From Pavlovales sp. CCMP2436 (lineage: Eukaryota > Haptophyta > Pavlovophyceae > Pavlovales), in the NCBI GenBank assembly GCA_026770615.1, contig MU631385.1, positions 79,395 to 91,645 of the forward strand: 12,251 bases of DNA, written 5' to 3'. A model generated the notes under the pieces. That model was not told the origin of the DNA. It made no database searches and saw only the letters and a list, made by a program, of their open reading frames with translations. Positions 1-7,705 of the stretch are shown here, piece by piece. Positions within the stretch are counted from its first letter, which is position 1, and the number at the start of each line of letters is the position of its first letter. Both the position numbers and the translations under genes were made by a program.

Positions 1-241
1 GAGGTATGGCTCTTGTATAGGCTCTTATAGCTACTGGCCAGTGGCTATGAGAGCATTATACTCAAGCTATACTACCTACATGCCTGCCCGCAGCACACAG
101 CACCGCACACACTTACTGGCCACAACTCTGGCTCAGTTTAAATTGTGATTGCCACTCAGTGATCGCTCAGTTTGCCGTCCGCCGCTGATCGCTTTACACT
201 GATCGCTAGTGAAGCTCTAACTCGCTGTATTTGATCCTGCC
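1..241. other. Non-coding left edge
   Basis: I see no convincing coding frame here. The octamer TGATCGCT occurs three times (160-167, 186-193, 200-207) and TACTGGCCA occurs twice. The stretch leads directly into the two-hairpin element at 242 and may be part of the same inserted repeat, but its left boundary cannot be seen. Confidence 0.4.
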
Positions 242-315
242 GCCCGTCGAGACGACGGGCATCCTCTAGCGCCGCAAGGACTAGAGAAGAGACGGAGCGA
301 CCGGCTAACACCAAC
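242..315 (+). other. Two-hairpin structured element, copy A
   Basis: Hairpin 1 pairs 242-249 with 253-260 (8 bp, loop AGA). Hairpin 2 pairs 264-269 with 281-286 (6 bp) around an 11-base loop CGCCGCAAGGA. A related sequence in the same orientation lies at 11170-11242. Its stem sequences differ but stay paired, while the loop differs at one base. That pattern points to a conserved structure, perhaps the end of a retroelement or a structured RNA. It abuts the truncated end of the TV-Pol pseudogene, so it may mark the insertion that removed the rest of that gene. It does not match a hammerhead or HDV-like ribozyme core that I can recognise. Strand is assigned only by analogy with copy B. Confidence 0.5.
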
Positions 316-1731
316 ACTTGCACTCCACTGCGTTGTAGTAAATGCTGCCAGCGCATGGGATCTCCCTGTTGGGCACCTGGTTGAAAATGGGGTCCTTGGC
401 CAGCTCTGGGCATGCCAACGTCATGTAGTCTCGGATGCGCTTGACGCCAGCTGCACTCGCCCATATGGGCAGCCGTTGAAGAGCTCTGTACACTAGCCAC
501 CAATAGGCGACCACCCCTCGACCCAGCAGCTGCCGTTGTACGACCAGAAACTGTTTTGGTCGTTATCTTTGCGCTGCTTAAAGAGCTGGCCGTGCTTGGC
601 TGCGATCAAGTGCTCGGCAAATTCGCGGTCTTGGACCTGGCCGAACTTTTTGTCGTACTCAGGTGCATCTAGCAGCTCATCAACAGGCCACCTGTTGTCG
701 ACGTACGCCTCGAACGAGCCGCCAGACTTTGGCGTCAGTGGCTTGAGCTCGAGCTGCACACAGTAGGCCATCTGGTCCTTGACAGCCTGCTCGCAGATGC
801 GCAGGAGAGTGTGCACTTCGCCGATGCCTCGGTCGATCGGCCTGCCCGAGCGGTCTAAGCCTCCATCAGCGATGAGGCCGTCGTGGCAGAGGACGCGCTT
901 CGCCATGACGTTTTTGGTGAGCGTATCTTTGACGATGAGCGTCACGCACGTCTCCTTGTGCTAGTATGTGATGCTGAAGCGGCGGAACAGCGGGTTCGTG
1001 TCGCCAGCAATGAGCTCTGCGTCCGTGCTCGTGTCAGCAGCCTGAGCGTCCGTGGCGAGCGAGCTCGAGCCCCACAAGCGAACGAAGCGCTTGCTCTCCA
1101 AGCTGAGCGTCGTCATACACTCGTGCGCCTCGCTATCCTCGGACACCTCGCGCCCGTGGTCGAGCTTCCATCCTGCGATCCCACCGCCGAAGAGCACCCG
1201 CAGCACTAGTGCTTTAGCTGCATCGCGCGTGCAGCCTGAGACATCGCGCACAATCTTGGCGAGTCATTCCTCGCGATTGCAGCAGTACTCGTCCAATTGC
1301 TGCAGCTTGTGGCCGTACTTGCGCGCGTCATGGAGCAAGAACGTCGGGATCGCGTTGGCCTGGTCGATATCATAAGCCAGTGAGCCCTCGAGCAGAAAGC
1401 ACTTCAACTCGCCGACGATCGCCTGCAGGCCGCCTTCGCCGAAGAGCATCCCAAAGCCAGGTGTCTTGCGGCCGTGCGCGTACTTGACGTTGTAGTGCAC
1501 GTGCTTGCCGATGCGCTCGCCCCTCTCGAGCGCGAGGCGAGCGTAGTTGCGCAATGGCCAGAGCTCGTTAGCTCGTTGTCCGTTGTCCTTGGTGTAGTCG
1601 CGTCCTGCCTCGCGCGCGGCGAGGTACTCGAGGTGGTCGAGGCGGACGACCTCGGTGAGGCTTACAGTGGGCGAGCAATGTATTCGGTTTGCGCTCTCCT
1701 GAAACTGGCTCAGAAAGTAATCAAGGCCGTT
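305..1731 (-). pseudogene. TV-Pol polymerase remnant, helicase half missing
   Basis: This is the N-terminal polymerase half of a TV-Pol replication protein, the family-A-like palm that virophages and related transposons join to an SF3 helicase. One minus-strand frame runs 1731 to 493, interrupted only by TGA at 1264-1266 and TAG at 961-963. It then shifts frame near 510 and ends at TAG 305-307. Motifs appear in the expected order. The motif A-like segment YDIDQANAIPTFLL carries the metal-binding Asp. The motif B-like segment RDAAKALVLRVLFGGG carries the finger-helix Lys. The motif C-like segment is LCHDGL. Both internal stops could come from a single C-to-T change (Arg CGA, Gln CAG). No ATG is seen at the N-terminus. 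The Walker motifs of the helicase are absent because the sequence gives way to a hairpin element near 307. It is a divergent paralogue of the plus-strand copy at 5278-7705, not a recent duplicate. Confidence 0.72.
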
Positions 1732-1753
1732 TTAAAAGCCGCCGATTTTAAAA
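1730..1753 (-). promoter_or_regulatory. Paired TTTTAAAA boxes upstream of the TV-Pol remnant
   Basis: Two TTTTAAAA palindromes (1730-1737 and 1746-1753) sit just upstream of the open frame of the minus-strand TV-Pol pseudogene, inside GC-rich DNA. Similar TTTAAAA or CTTAAAA tracts precede other genes in the window (8776-8788, 9142-9161, 10441-10448). A shared promoter element is an inference from position only. Confidence 0.25.
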
Positions 1754-1833
1754 CGCACGGCGAGCGCATGGCGGCTCTCGCCAGTGGGCGATTGTCGCTC
1801 GCATATTTTTTCTGAGGCCCTTGCCAGAAAGAG

Positions 1834-1938
1834 ATGCTTGCATGCCACGAGTGCGGCGGCGAGACGGAGCGCGTGATGCTGAAGAAGTACTGCGCGGCCT
1901 GCTACTGGAAGATCAAGCGGGCGATAGGCCGCGATTAA
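1834..1938 (+). CDS. Mini zinc-ribbon protein, 34 aa
   Basis: This short ATG-to-TAA ORF encodes a treble-clef or zinc-ribbon half with CHEC and CAAC knuckles about 13 residues apart, followed by a basic tail (WKIKRAIGRD). It closely matches the first 30 or so residues of the protein at 4627-5082 (CHTC, then KYCKSCYEKLKRA), so the two are paralogues. Here the frame stops at TAA where the longer protein continues into an HNH-like domain. It is either a truncated remnant or a minimal zinc-binding peptide. It lies between the TV-Pol remnant (divergent) and the unknown minus gene ending at 1956 (convergent, 17 bases away). The conserved spacing shows that it derives from a coding sequence; whether it is expressed is unknown. 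Confidence 0.5.
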   Translation: MLACHECGGETERVMLKKYCAACYWKIKRAIGRD

Positions 1939-1955
1939 CCGCGGTCTTTGGTGTG

Positions 1956-2511
1956 CTACACGAGCGCATCATACGTCTGCAGCAGCGAGTGTAACCACGC
2001 GTGCGAGAGGAACACCTTGGGCTTGCGCTGCTGTCCGCGCGCGAAGAGCTCTGAGAACGAGATGCCGAGCTCGGCGCCGAGCCGTGCGAGTAGGTTGAGG
2101 TTCACGTCGTACAGGTTGACGCTCGAGGACTCGAACCTCGAGCCACGCGCCGGCCGACAAGCGCCGCCCGATCCACGACCGCGAGTGCCGCTTGACGGGC
2201 TCGACGAGTAGGCCGAGCTTGCGCACGGTGATCGCGCGGTGCTCGGCGCCCTCGACGCGCACCGGCTGCCCGTGCTCTCGCGCCACCTCGGCGGCAAACG
2301 CGCGCGCCGCCGCCCTCGCCGCGACGTCGTCGTCGTGGGGCAGCGCCAAGCCGCCCGTCAATACCACCGGAGCGAACTCACCGAGCGCCGGCTCCTCGCG
2401 CGCCGCATGCCGTAGGCTGACGAGCACCGCCACGTAGTTGAGCTCAATGTGCACGTCGTCTGCGCCAACGCCCTCGTCGGCCTCATTCGCCGCACTCTGG
2501 CAGGCCCCCAT
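1956..2511 (-). pseudogene. Unknown protein gene with one frameshift
   Basis: I do not recognise this family. From ATG at 2511-2509 the minus frame starts MGACQSAANEADEG. It runs through a folded-looking segment (DDVHIELNYVAVLVSL; later HRAITVRKLGLLVEPVKR) to about 2140, where the frame changes. The second frame continues with NLYDVNLNLLARLGAELGIS and ends at TAG 1956-1958. Each part looks non-random only in its own frame, which supports one broken gene of about 180 codons. The shift coincides with a perfect 8-bp hairpin (2121-2128 with 2136-2143). The same frame is open upstream to about 2976, but that stretch is better explained as the shadow of the divergent plus gene. The ATG overlaps the ATG of that plus gene. 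No transmembrane segment or catalytic motif is evident. Confidence 0.5.
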
Positions 2512-2931
2512 GGCCGCTCGGCAAGATTCCCTGTTCGTGAATGTAGAGAGCGCCCTGGCGGCTGCGGAGCGCGCCCAGGCGCCTGTGCCCGCGCCCGCTG
2601 ACGCGTTCGCTGACACAGGGATTGAGGAGCGGGTGGTACCATCTCCCGTGGCGGACGCGGCAACTGGTGTGGCAGTGGCTCCTGCCGCTGACGCACCCGC
2701 TGACGCGCCCGCTGCCGAGGTTTCGATGTTATCGCAGACACTGCAGGTTTTGCTGCCGGCGCTGTCGTTACACACGCTCTCTTTCATGCCGCGAGCGAGT
2801 CTATCCCAGAGTTCACTACTAGGGTAATCAGTCCCCTGGCGAACTGGGTAGGCAAACCCGGCAAACACTCGAGATCGAGTGATGAGAACAGCAGTGGTGA
2901 CGACGACGGGAAAAGAAACCGGCGGGCCTGA
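2510..2931 (+). pseudogene. Ala/Pro-rich protein with basic tail, frameshifted
   Basis: Reading starts at ATG 2510 (MAARQDSLFVNVESALAAAE) and passes through an Ala-Pro-Asp-rich linker (PAPADAFADTG, APAADAPADAPA). The frame changes near 2700-2718, inside a run of GCTGAC/GCNCCC hexamers where slippage is likely. The new frame gives a hydrophobic, amphipathic stretch (DTAGFAAGAVVTHALFHA), then SESIPEFTTRVISPLANW, and a Ser/Asp-rich tail ending GDDDGKRNRRA before TGA 2929-2931. The basic end resembles a nuclear-localisation or nucleic-acid-binding tail. The protein would be about 140 residues. I cannot name the family; a small virion or membrane-active protein is possible but unproven. It is divergent from, and overlaps by its start codon, the minus gene at 1956-2511. 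Confidence 0.45.
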
Positions 2932-3214
2932 CGCAGTGACGGCAACTTTGGCGAGGACTCTGGCACCTTCGGCAACTCAACAATATAATTTTTTGTCAGT
3001 CATGGGCCTTCAGCGCACAAGCGCAGCTGGAGGTACCTGCGGGCACGGCGGATTCACTCGCGAGAGTGACGTCGTTATGAACCGACGATGACGGGTCTCG
3101 AGCGGAATAAATTATAACTTAAACTACTTTTCGCTACACAGTACTTACTACCTGTTACAGCGATTTCATTACCTTCCCGACTAAAAGTGATTACTGTACC
3201 TAAAGGACCGTTAG
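2932..3214. other. Intergenic, no gene seen
   Basis: Composition drops from GC-rich to AT-rich, with ATATAATTTTTT near 2985 and an AT-rich block around 3107-3135. Stops in all frames and the lack of conserved-looking peptides argue against a gene. It separates the basic-tail gene from the fragment at 3215 and may hold promoter or terminator sequence. Confidence 0.4.
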
Positions 3215-3349
3215 GAATTCCATGGCGTGCTCATAAACGCGCGAAGTCTCCAACTTCGAGACGCCCAGCCAACCGTCCACCTGCAAGGCACCGCGCAGGA
3301 CATGCTCGACGCGTACCACCATGCGATGCTCAATGCGGTGGGCGCGTGA
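3215..3349 (+). pseudogene. Short coding remnant, unknown family
   Basis: This 44-codon frame lies between TAG 3212-3214 and TGA 3347-3349. It gives a protein-like segment with GVLINARSLQLRDAQPTVHL and ending DMLDAYHHAMLNAVGA. No start codon or upstream extension in the same frame is available, so it looks like the C-terminal piece of a broken gene. No family could be assigned. The call rests only on the natural-looking residue pattern and could be chance. Confidence 0.25.
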
Positions 3350-3449
3350 ATTGCCCCATTTAGTTCAGATTGTCGAGCTATGTGTGACACCAATACACGG
3401 CCATTCGGTCACAGGCCCAGTCGACACGTTTTCATATTTATAAATCAAT

Positions 3450-3787
3450 TTAGACTCGACTCGGCCGGGCTCTCCCCGGCCCCCCCGACGCACGCCGGGC
3501 CCCCCCACTCAGTTCAAATTTGCCGCCAAAGGCCCTCTGCGCAACCGCCGTGACAAAGGGCCCGGGGTTTGTGTCACATAGGCTTAAAAGTATTCCTGGA
3601 CCTCCGTCTAAAAATAGTTCGAGTACGATTTCCGCACTCGTATTATTAGTGTAAGCAAGTGAGAGGCGCCCGGTCACTGAGGCAAGCTGTTTGTTTATCG
3701 GAACCCACAAACTGGCCAAGATCCTTACGGTATTAAAGTAGGAATCCTGCTGTTCCGACACGCAAAACGAAGGCGGATTGCAAGCGA
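3450..3787 (-). CDS. Unidentified open reading frame
   Basis: This minus-strand frame is open for about 110 codons. It includes well-mixed residues such as VRILASLWVPINKQLASVTG and SAEIVLELFLDGGPGILLSL, and its last 20 codons become a GC-rich Gly/Ala/Arg run unlike the rest. There is no in-frame ATG near the beginning (only a GTG at 3761-3759), so it may be an exon, a fragment or a chance frame. Base composition is nearer 50% GC than that of the flanking viral-type genes, suggesting a different origin. No domain is recognised. Confidence 0.25.
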
Positions 3788-3893
3788 CTTATCGGACTAG
3801 TCCGTAAGACAGCGGCGAATTGTTTCAGGCGAGCTTAAGCGATTAGATACGGAACGATTAAGTACTCAAGGGAATTGTTTCAGCGTTTGCATA

Positions 3894-4007
3894 CGGGAGA
3901 AGGTGTGACGATGGGCCTTGTTTAAGAGCTTACACACGGAAGAAGGTGTAACGATGCGCGCGCGCGAGAAGGCGTGACGATGCCTGCACGCGAGCAGGCG
4001 TGGTTAT
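3894..4007 (+). repeat. Iteron-like direct repeats, four copies
   Basis: A 19-20 base motif, consensus GCGAGAAGGYGTGACGATG, recurs at 3894-3913, 3936-3956, 3964-3982 and, degenerated, 3989-4007. A fifth intact copy stands alone at 4546-4564. GAATTGTTTCAG is also repeated at 3817 and 3871. The array and the lone copy flank the large inverted repeat at 4188-4525. Spaced direct repeats of this size often bind replication or transcription proteins; that role is inferred. Confidence 0.6.
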
Positions 4008-4187
4008 CTCGAGGTGGCTCGGGAGTGCCGACGCAGATCTCGGGGGTGCCGGCGCAGCTCCTCTCTTTGAAAAAATGACCAGTGGCGGGCTCTTTGAGGA
4101 AGGGGCACGCGAGGCAGGACTGTGGGAAAGGCTAGCACTATGAAAACGGCGGAAGTAAAGTAGCTGATTGCTGCCTCCACTTCAGAT

Positions 4188-4525
4188 TCGAGGATGAGGG
4201 GTATTGGTGAAGGTTGGCGAAGGTTGCTTTCAACCTTAACCATTTGTTCACGTACGGAGGGGGCTACTGCGGACCGCTCATTTTGGTGAAGGATGAAGGA
4301 TTTATCTCTAAAACAAATGTCAAGACTTTTTTTTATCTGTGAGTATGGCACCCCATAGGCCAGCGAACGTCAATCGCCCGGATATACTTTTCGGGCGGAA
4401 ATCCTTCATCCTTCACCAAAATGAGCGGTCCGCAGTAGGCCCCTCAATATGCGAAGGAATGGTTAAGGTTAAAAGCAACCTTCACCAACCTTCACCAACC
4501 TTCACCCAACCTTCACCATCCTCGA
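4188..4525. repeat. Large imperfect inverted repeat
   Basis: The left arm is 4188-4303 and the right arm 4399-4525, with a 95-base spacer. The inner 39 bases of each arm (4265-4303 and 4399-4437) are perfectly complementary. The outer parts match with small differences and contain tandem ACCTTCACCA units, with more units on the right arm. The spacer holds its own stem (CGCCCG at 4375-4380 with CGGGCG at 4392-4397) and an A/T-rich run. The outermost matching bases are CGAGGATG at the left and CATCCTCG at the right. It could be a fold-back or MITE-like transposon, or a cruciform control region. No target-site duplication is obvious. ORFs through it are by-products of the repeat. Confidence 0.75.
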
Positions 4526-4545
4526 GGCCATTTGGCGGAGTTGAT

Positions 4546-4564
4546 CGCGAGAAGGCGTGACGAT
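4546..4564 (+). repeat. Isolated copy of the GAGAAGGCGTGACGAT iteron
   Basis: This is identical at 17 or more positions to the copy at 3964-3982 and in the same orientation. It sits on the opposite side of the inverted repeat, 62 bases before the start of the zinc-ribbon/HNH-like gene. That position suits an operator or origin element; the function is inferred. Confidence 0.55.
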
Positions 4565-4626
4565 ATCGAGTCGGTATTTTTTACTTCTGGGGCACCTACC
4601 AGCGTGACTACGAGCGGGGGGGGGGC

Positions 4627-5082
4627 ATGCACACATGCCACACGTGCGGTGTCGAGACTGATCGGGCGATGCTCAACAAGTACTGCAAGTCCTGCTACGA
4701 GAAGCTGAAGAGGGCGGTGGACCACGGCTGTGGCATGCCGGAGCTCCACGGGAACGATAAGATCCACCGCTGCTCAGTGTGTACGTCACACGCGAACCTT
4801 TCGTCGAAGCGCAGCGAGCTACCGAAAAGGAAGCGCTTTGTCGAGCTCTATTTTAAGGACCCGACGTGCGCCGTCACGGGTTACGCCTTCCGCCCAGTGA
4901 CGGACCCTGACCTGCTGTTGCCCACCCCGGTGAAGCGAAACCAAGGATTGGAGCACACGGAGGACAATCTCGTGTTCGTCGCGCGCTTCGGCGGCAACGC
5001 CATGCGAAACGGCCATGCGACGCTTGCCGAGGCCCAGGAGGCGATGGGCGTGCTCGCAGTACCGACCACAACCGTCTCTTAG
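4627..5082 (+). CDS. Zinc-ribbon/HNH-like protein
   Basis: This intact 151-residue ORF runs from ATG 4627 to TAG 5080-5082. Residues 4-30 form a zinc knuckle pair (CHTC, then CKSC with basic KLKRA). Residues around 49-56 (HRCSVC) may supply further zinc ligands. The second half resembles the fold of small HNH endonucleases: CAVTGYAF, then TPVKRNQGLEHTEDNLVFV, then GGNAMRNGHATLAEA. These match the usual C-x-x-G, D-R-I-D-N, Y-T-x-D-N-V and N-x-M-K landmarks of that family. The usual catalytic His/Asp before the loop appears replaced (LLPTPVKR), so cleavage activity is doubtful and DNA binding more likely. An intact frame among broken neighbours is notable. It precedes the TV-Pol-helicase gene in the same direction, with an iteron array between them. 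The paralogue at 1834-1938 keeps only the first knuckle pair. Confidence 0.65.
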   Translation: MHTCHTCGVETDRAMLNKYCKSCYEKLKRAVDHGCGMPELHGNDKIHRCSVCTSHANLSSKRSELPKRKRFVELYFKDPTCAVTGYAFRPVTDPDLLLPTPVKRNQGLEHTEDNLVFVARFGGNAMRNGHATLAEAQEAMGVLAVPTTTVS

Positions 5083-5239
5083 CATTTCAGACGAGGGCCA
5101 AAACTCTAGCATCCGTCTCTTAGCATGACCGGCGCGGGCCTTAGAAACCGACTCTTAGCATGACTGGCGCGATCCAAAAATGTCTCTCAGCATGACCGCG
5201 GCGCATGCCGACTAAAATCATTCCGTAGCATGTCAGGCG
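5074..5239 (+). repeat. Iterated GTCTCTTAGCATGACCGGCG array
   Basis: Degenerate direct repeats of about 20 bases, core CTCTTAGCATGAC, occur at 5074, 5115, 5150, 5182 and 5220, with a partial copy at 5104. Spacing is roughly 32-41 bases. The first copy includes the stop codon of the zinc-ribbon/HNH-like gene, and the array fills the gap before the TV-Pol gene start at 5278. Likely uses are protein-binding sites for replication or regulation; this is inferred from regular spacing and position. Confidence 0.65.
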
Positions 5240-5277
5240 TTCCAAATGCGCAACATTTTTTTTTCTGAACCACAGGT

Positions 5278-7705
5278 ATGGAACCGATTAACGGTCATGG
5301 CGGTGATTTGTGCTCAGGCTTCGTATTCGAGAAGAACGCGCGCGCGCGTACGGATGGCGGACAGGGCGACCATGCCAAGATCAAGCTTGCGCTGCAGAAA
5401 TACAAGCCGCCTGCGAATGAGACGCAGCGCGAGTAAGTCGACGTCTACGAGCTGGCAAGGCGCTCAAGGCCGCGCGCAAGCTCAAGCCGCCCGTCCTCCA
5501 CCTGCTCAAGATTTTGTCGAGCTCCAAGCGGGATGCGAGTGGCTTCTACTACGTGCACGGCTACCGTACACGCGGCCTCGGGCGCTTTTATGCAAAGGGA
5601 GCCTCGGTGCAGCATCTGCCGAGAGGGCTGCGCGCGCTGCTCTGCCATGAGGCCGTGGAGGACGTTGATTTCAAACGGAGCGCGCCGACGATCTACCTGG
5701 CACTCTGCTCTGTCGTGGGCATCGAGGCGCCTGAGCTCGAGGCAATCGTGCGCGACCGTGACGCCTGGCTGAAGCTCGCCTGCTGCCACAAGGAGATGGT
5801 CTCAAAGGTGATGAACGGCTTTTTGCAGGACATGGACCAGTGGCAAGGCAGCCTGCACACGCTGCGTTCCGAGATGCGCTCGCTCGACCGTGCCCTCTAC
5901 GTTAGCGAGCTATCCGCGCCGACCCGCGCGGTCCTTGGCGAGAACGCCTCTGTGAAAGCGGTACGCTGCGCTGCCGTGGACACGCTCGAGGACTGCGCGC
6001 TCTCTGTGGTGGTTGAGACGTTTGAGCGCGCGGGCTTCCTCTATGTCGGCCGCATCTACGATGGCGCACACCAGCTCAAGCACGACATCGACAAGAATCC
6101 GCTGGACCTCGCTGCGATCGCCATCGAGGCCAGTGCGGCAGTCAAGCACACACTCGGCCTGGGGCTGGTGGCGCGCGTCAAGCAGTTCGAGCCACCGCTC
6201 GACCCTGCGACTGGCGAGAACTGCTACGCCGTGGAGGCGGCCATAGCCGCAGACGCGCTCTTCGCGGAGGACGAGCACCCGTGGCCGACCAAGCCCGCGG
6301 CCATGGTCGACCTGGTGGCCCACTGTTTCGACCGACCGTGGTTTGTCGTGTCTCCGTCAGACGAAGAGCGCGTCCTCCTGGTGCGCGATATGCTCGACTG
6401 CATATGGAGCAAGGACCGTTACGCCTTCAAGGAGTACGCCAAGGCCATCGAAGACAAGCTCGGCACCGACCCCAGGAGGTCGCGGCTCAACGACGAGCTT
6501 GCCGACTTTGCCACAAAGGATGCGCCCTCTACGGTGCCGGGGACGGTCTTCGCAAGCAACTACATGATGAACTACCCTCCGTACTCGATGCCCTTCTCGC
6601 ACGGCTAGATGCTCAATCTCGAGACGGGCTCGCACGCTGCCATCCACCCTGAGCAGCGCATCTGGAGCAGCGCGGTGCTGCAATGGGAGATCCCGGCACC
6701 GCTCGTGTACCAGGAGCTTCTGCACTGGGCCGACCACTACATGCGCGACACGGAGCGCACCTGGATGCCGCCAACCTACGCGATCAACGCGAGCCATGTG
6801 CGGCTCCACAAGTGCTTCGACCCGCCTGGCGCGGGCGAGACCGAGCTGCAGTGCATCGCAAAGAACGTGGTCTCCTTGATCGAATCCATCTTCGGGCCCA
6901 TCCAAAACACGGTGCTCTGCTCGACCACGTGTGCCCTACCTTCTTCGAGCGCATGCATAAGCGCCGCGAGTTCATCGTGCTGAATGGCGTCGGGGCCGAA
7001 GGCAAGTCGCTTTTCTTCTCGCTGCTGCGGAACGCCGCCCCGGCCCTGGTCGTCAAGGCAGAGGCACTTGCCGTTGGCGGGCGCGGGCTCAGCGGCAATA
7101 ACGAGAGTTGGGAGCGCGCAAAGGGGGCTGCGATCGTCGTCACCGAGGAGGTCGATGGCATCCTCGACGGCAACGCGTACAAAGACCTGAGCGGTGGCAA
7201 CGGCGTCTCGATCTGCTGCTCGAAGAAGTACGGCCACGAGATCGAGACCGAGTTCTGCGGGCTCGTGGTGCTGCTGACAAACAGCCGTCTCGACTTCAAG
7301 CCGTTTGACGAGGCGCTCTTCAACAGGATCATCGCCATGCGCATGCCGTCCAAATTCGTGCGTTCGGCCGAGCAAGCCAAGGCTGCGTACGGCCAGAAGG
7401 CGCAAGTCAAAGTTTACGCGGAGTTCGAGGACGAGCAGTACGTCCAGGGGCTCTTTGACACCGACCCGCGCTACCTCGCAGTATTCGTCGCAGCTCTTTA
7501 CGCGCACTACCGCCAGCCAACGGGGCATTACGCGCAGCTCGACGCCCGCTCTGACGGCAAAAACGAGTACAGCGCACAGTGCGCCTCGAGCACGCATGCG
7601 GGTGCATTCGACGCGTACTGAAGAGTGGATGCTGCAGCTGTCCATGAGGGCCGCACCGCTAAGGAGATGTGTAACGAGATGAAGGTGGCCGCGGGCACAG
7701 GCTAG
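5278..7705 (+). pseudogene. TV-Pol/SF3 helicase replication protein, decayed
   Basis: This is a near-complete replication protein: family-A-like polymerase palm followed by a D5-type superfamily 3 helicase. The first ATG after an in-frame stop is 5278. After TAA 5434-5436 the frame shifts near 5455 to the main frame. Palm motifs are EDVDFKRSAPT (Asp 5667-5669), a KEMVSKVMNG segment (Lys 5805-5807) and RIYDGAHQL (Asp 6060-6062). TAG at 6606-6608 interrupts the conserved stretch before LNLETG. A second shift falls near 6925-6945. The helicase follows with Walker A GVGAEGKS (6986-7009), Walker B-like AIVVTEEVD (7130-7156), a sensor-1-type LLTNSRLDF (Asn 7280-7282) and FNRIIAMRM with a candidate arginine finger (7325-7327). 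TGA 7619-7621 interrupts the C-terminus, which runs on in frame to TAG 7703-7705. Apart from these lesions all core residues survive, so inactivation looks recent. Confidence 0.82.

Noticed and set aside
2120..2144. tRNA T-arm-like sequence GAGGTTCGAGTCCTC on the minus strand
   Set aside because: No matching acceptor, D or anticodon stems surround it, and it lies within a coding frame.
4004..4351. Minus ORF of 115 codons and plus ORF 4339-4560
   Set aside because: Both are translations of the arms of the large inverted repeat and share the same peptide because of the palindrome.
3894..5239. CRISPR array
   Set aside because: The repeats are degenerate, unevenly spaced and lack unique spacers of uniform length; the genomic context is eukaryotic.
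5433..5521. Possible intron: GTAAGT donor at 5433 and a pyrimidine-tract CAG acceptor at 5254-5275
   Set aside because: No nearby AG restores the main frame at a sensible length, so a frameshift plus a stop is simpler.
5246..5650. Plus ORF of 134 codons at the TV-Pol start
   Set aside because: Off-frame, Arg/Ser-rich translation overlapping the polymerase N-terminus.
6895..6945. Programmed -1 frameshift at the polymerase-helicase junction
   Set aside because: No classical X-XXY-YYZ slippery heptamer is present in the right frame, and other lesions in the gene point to decay.
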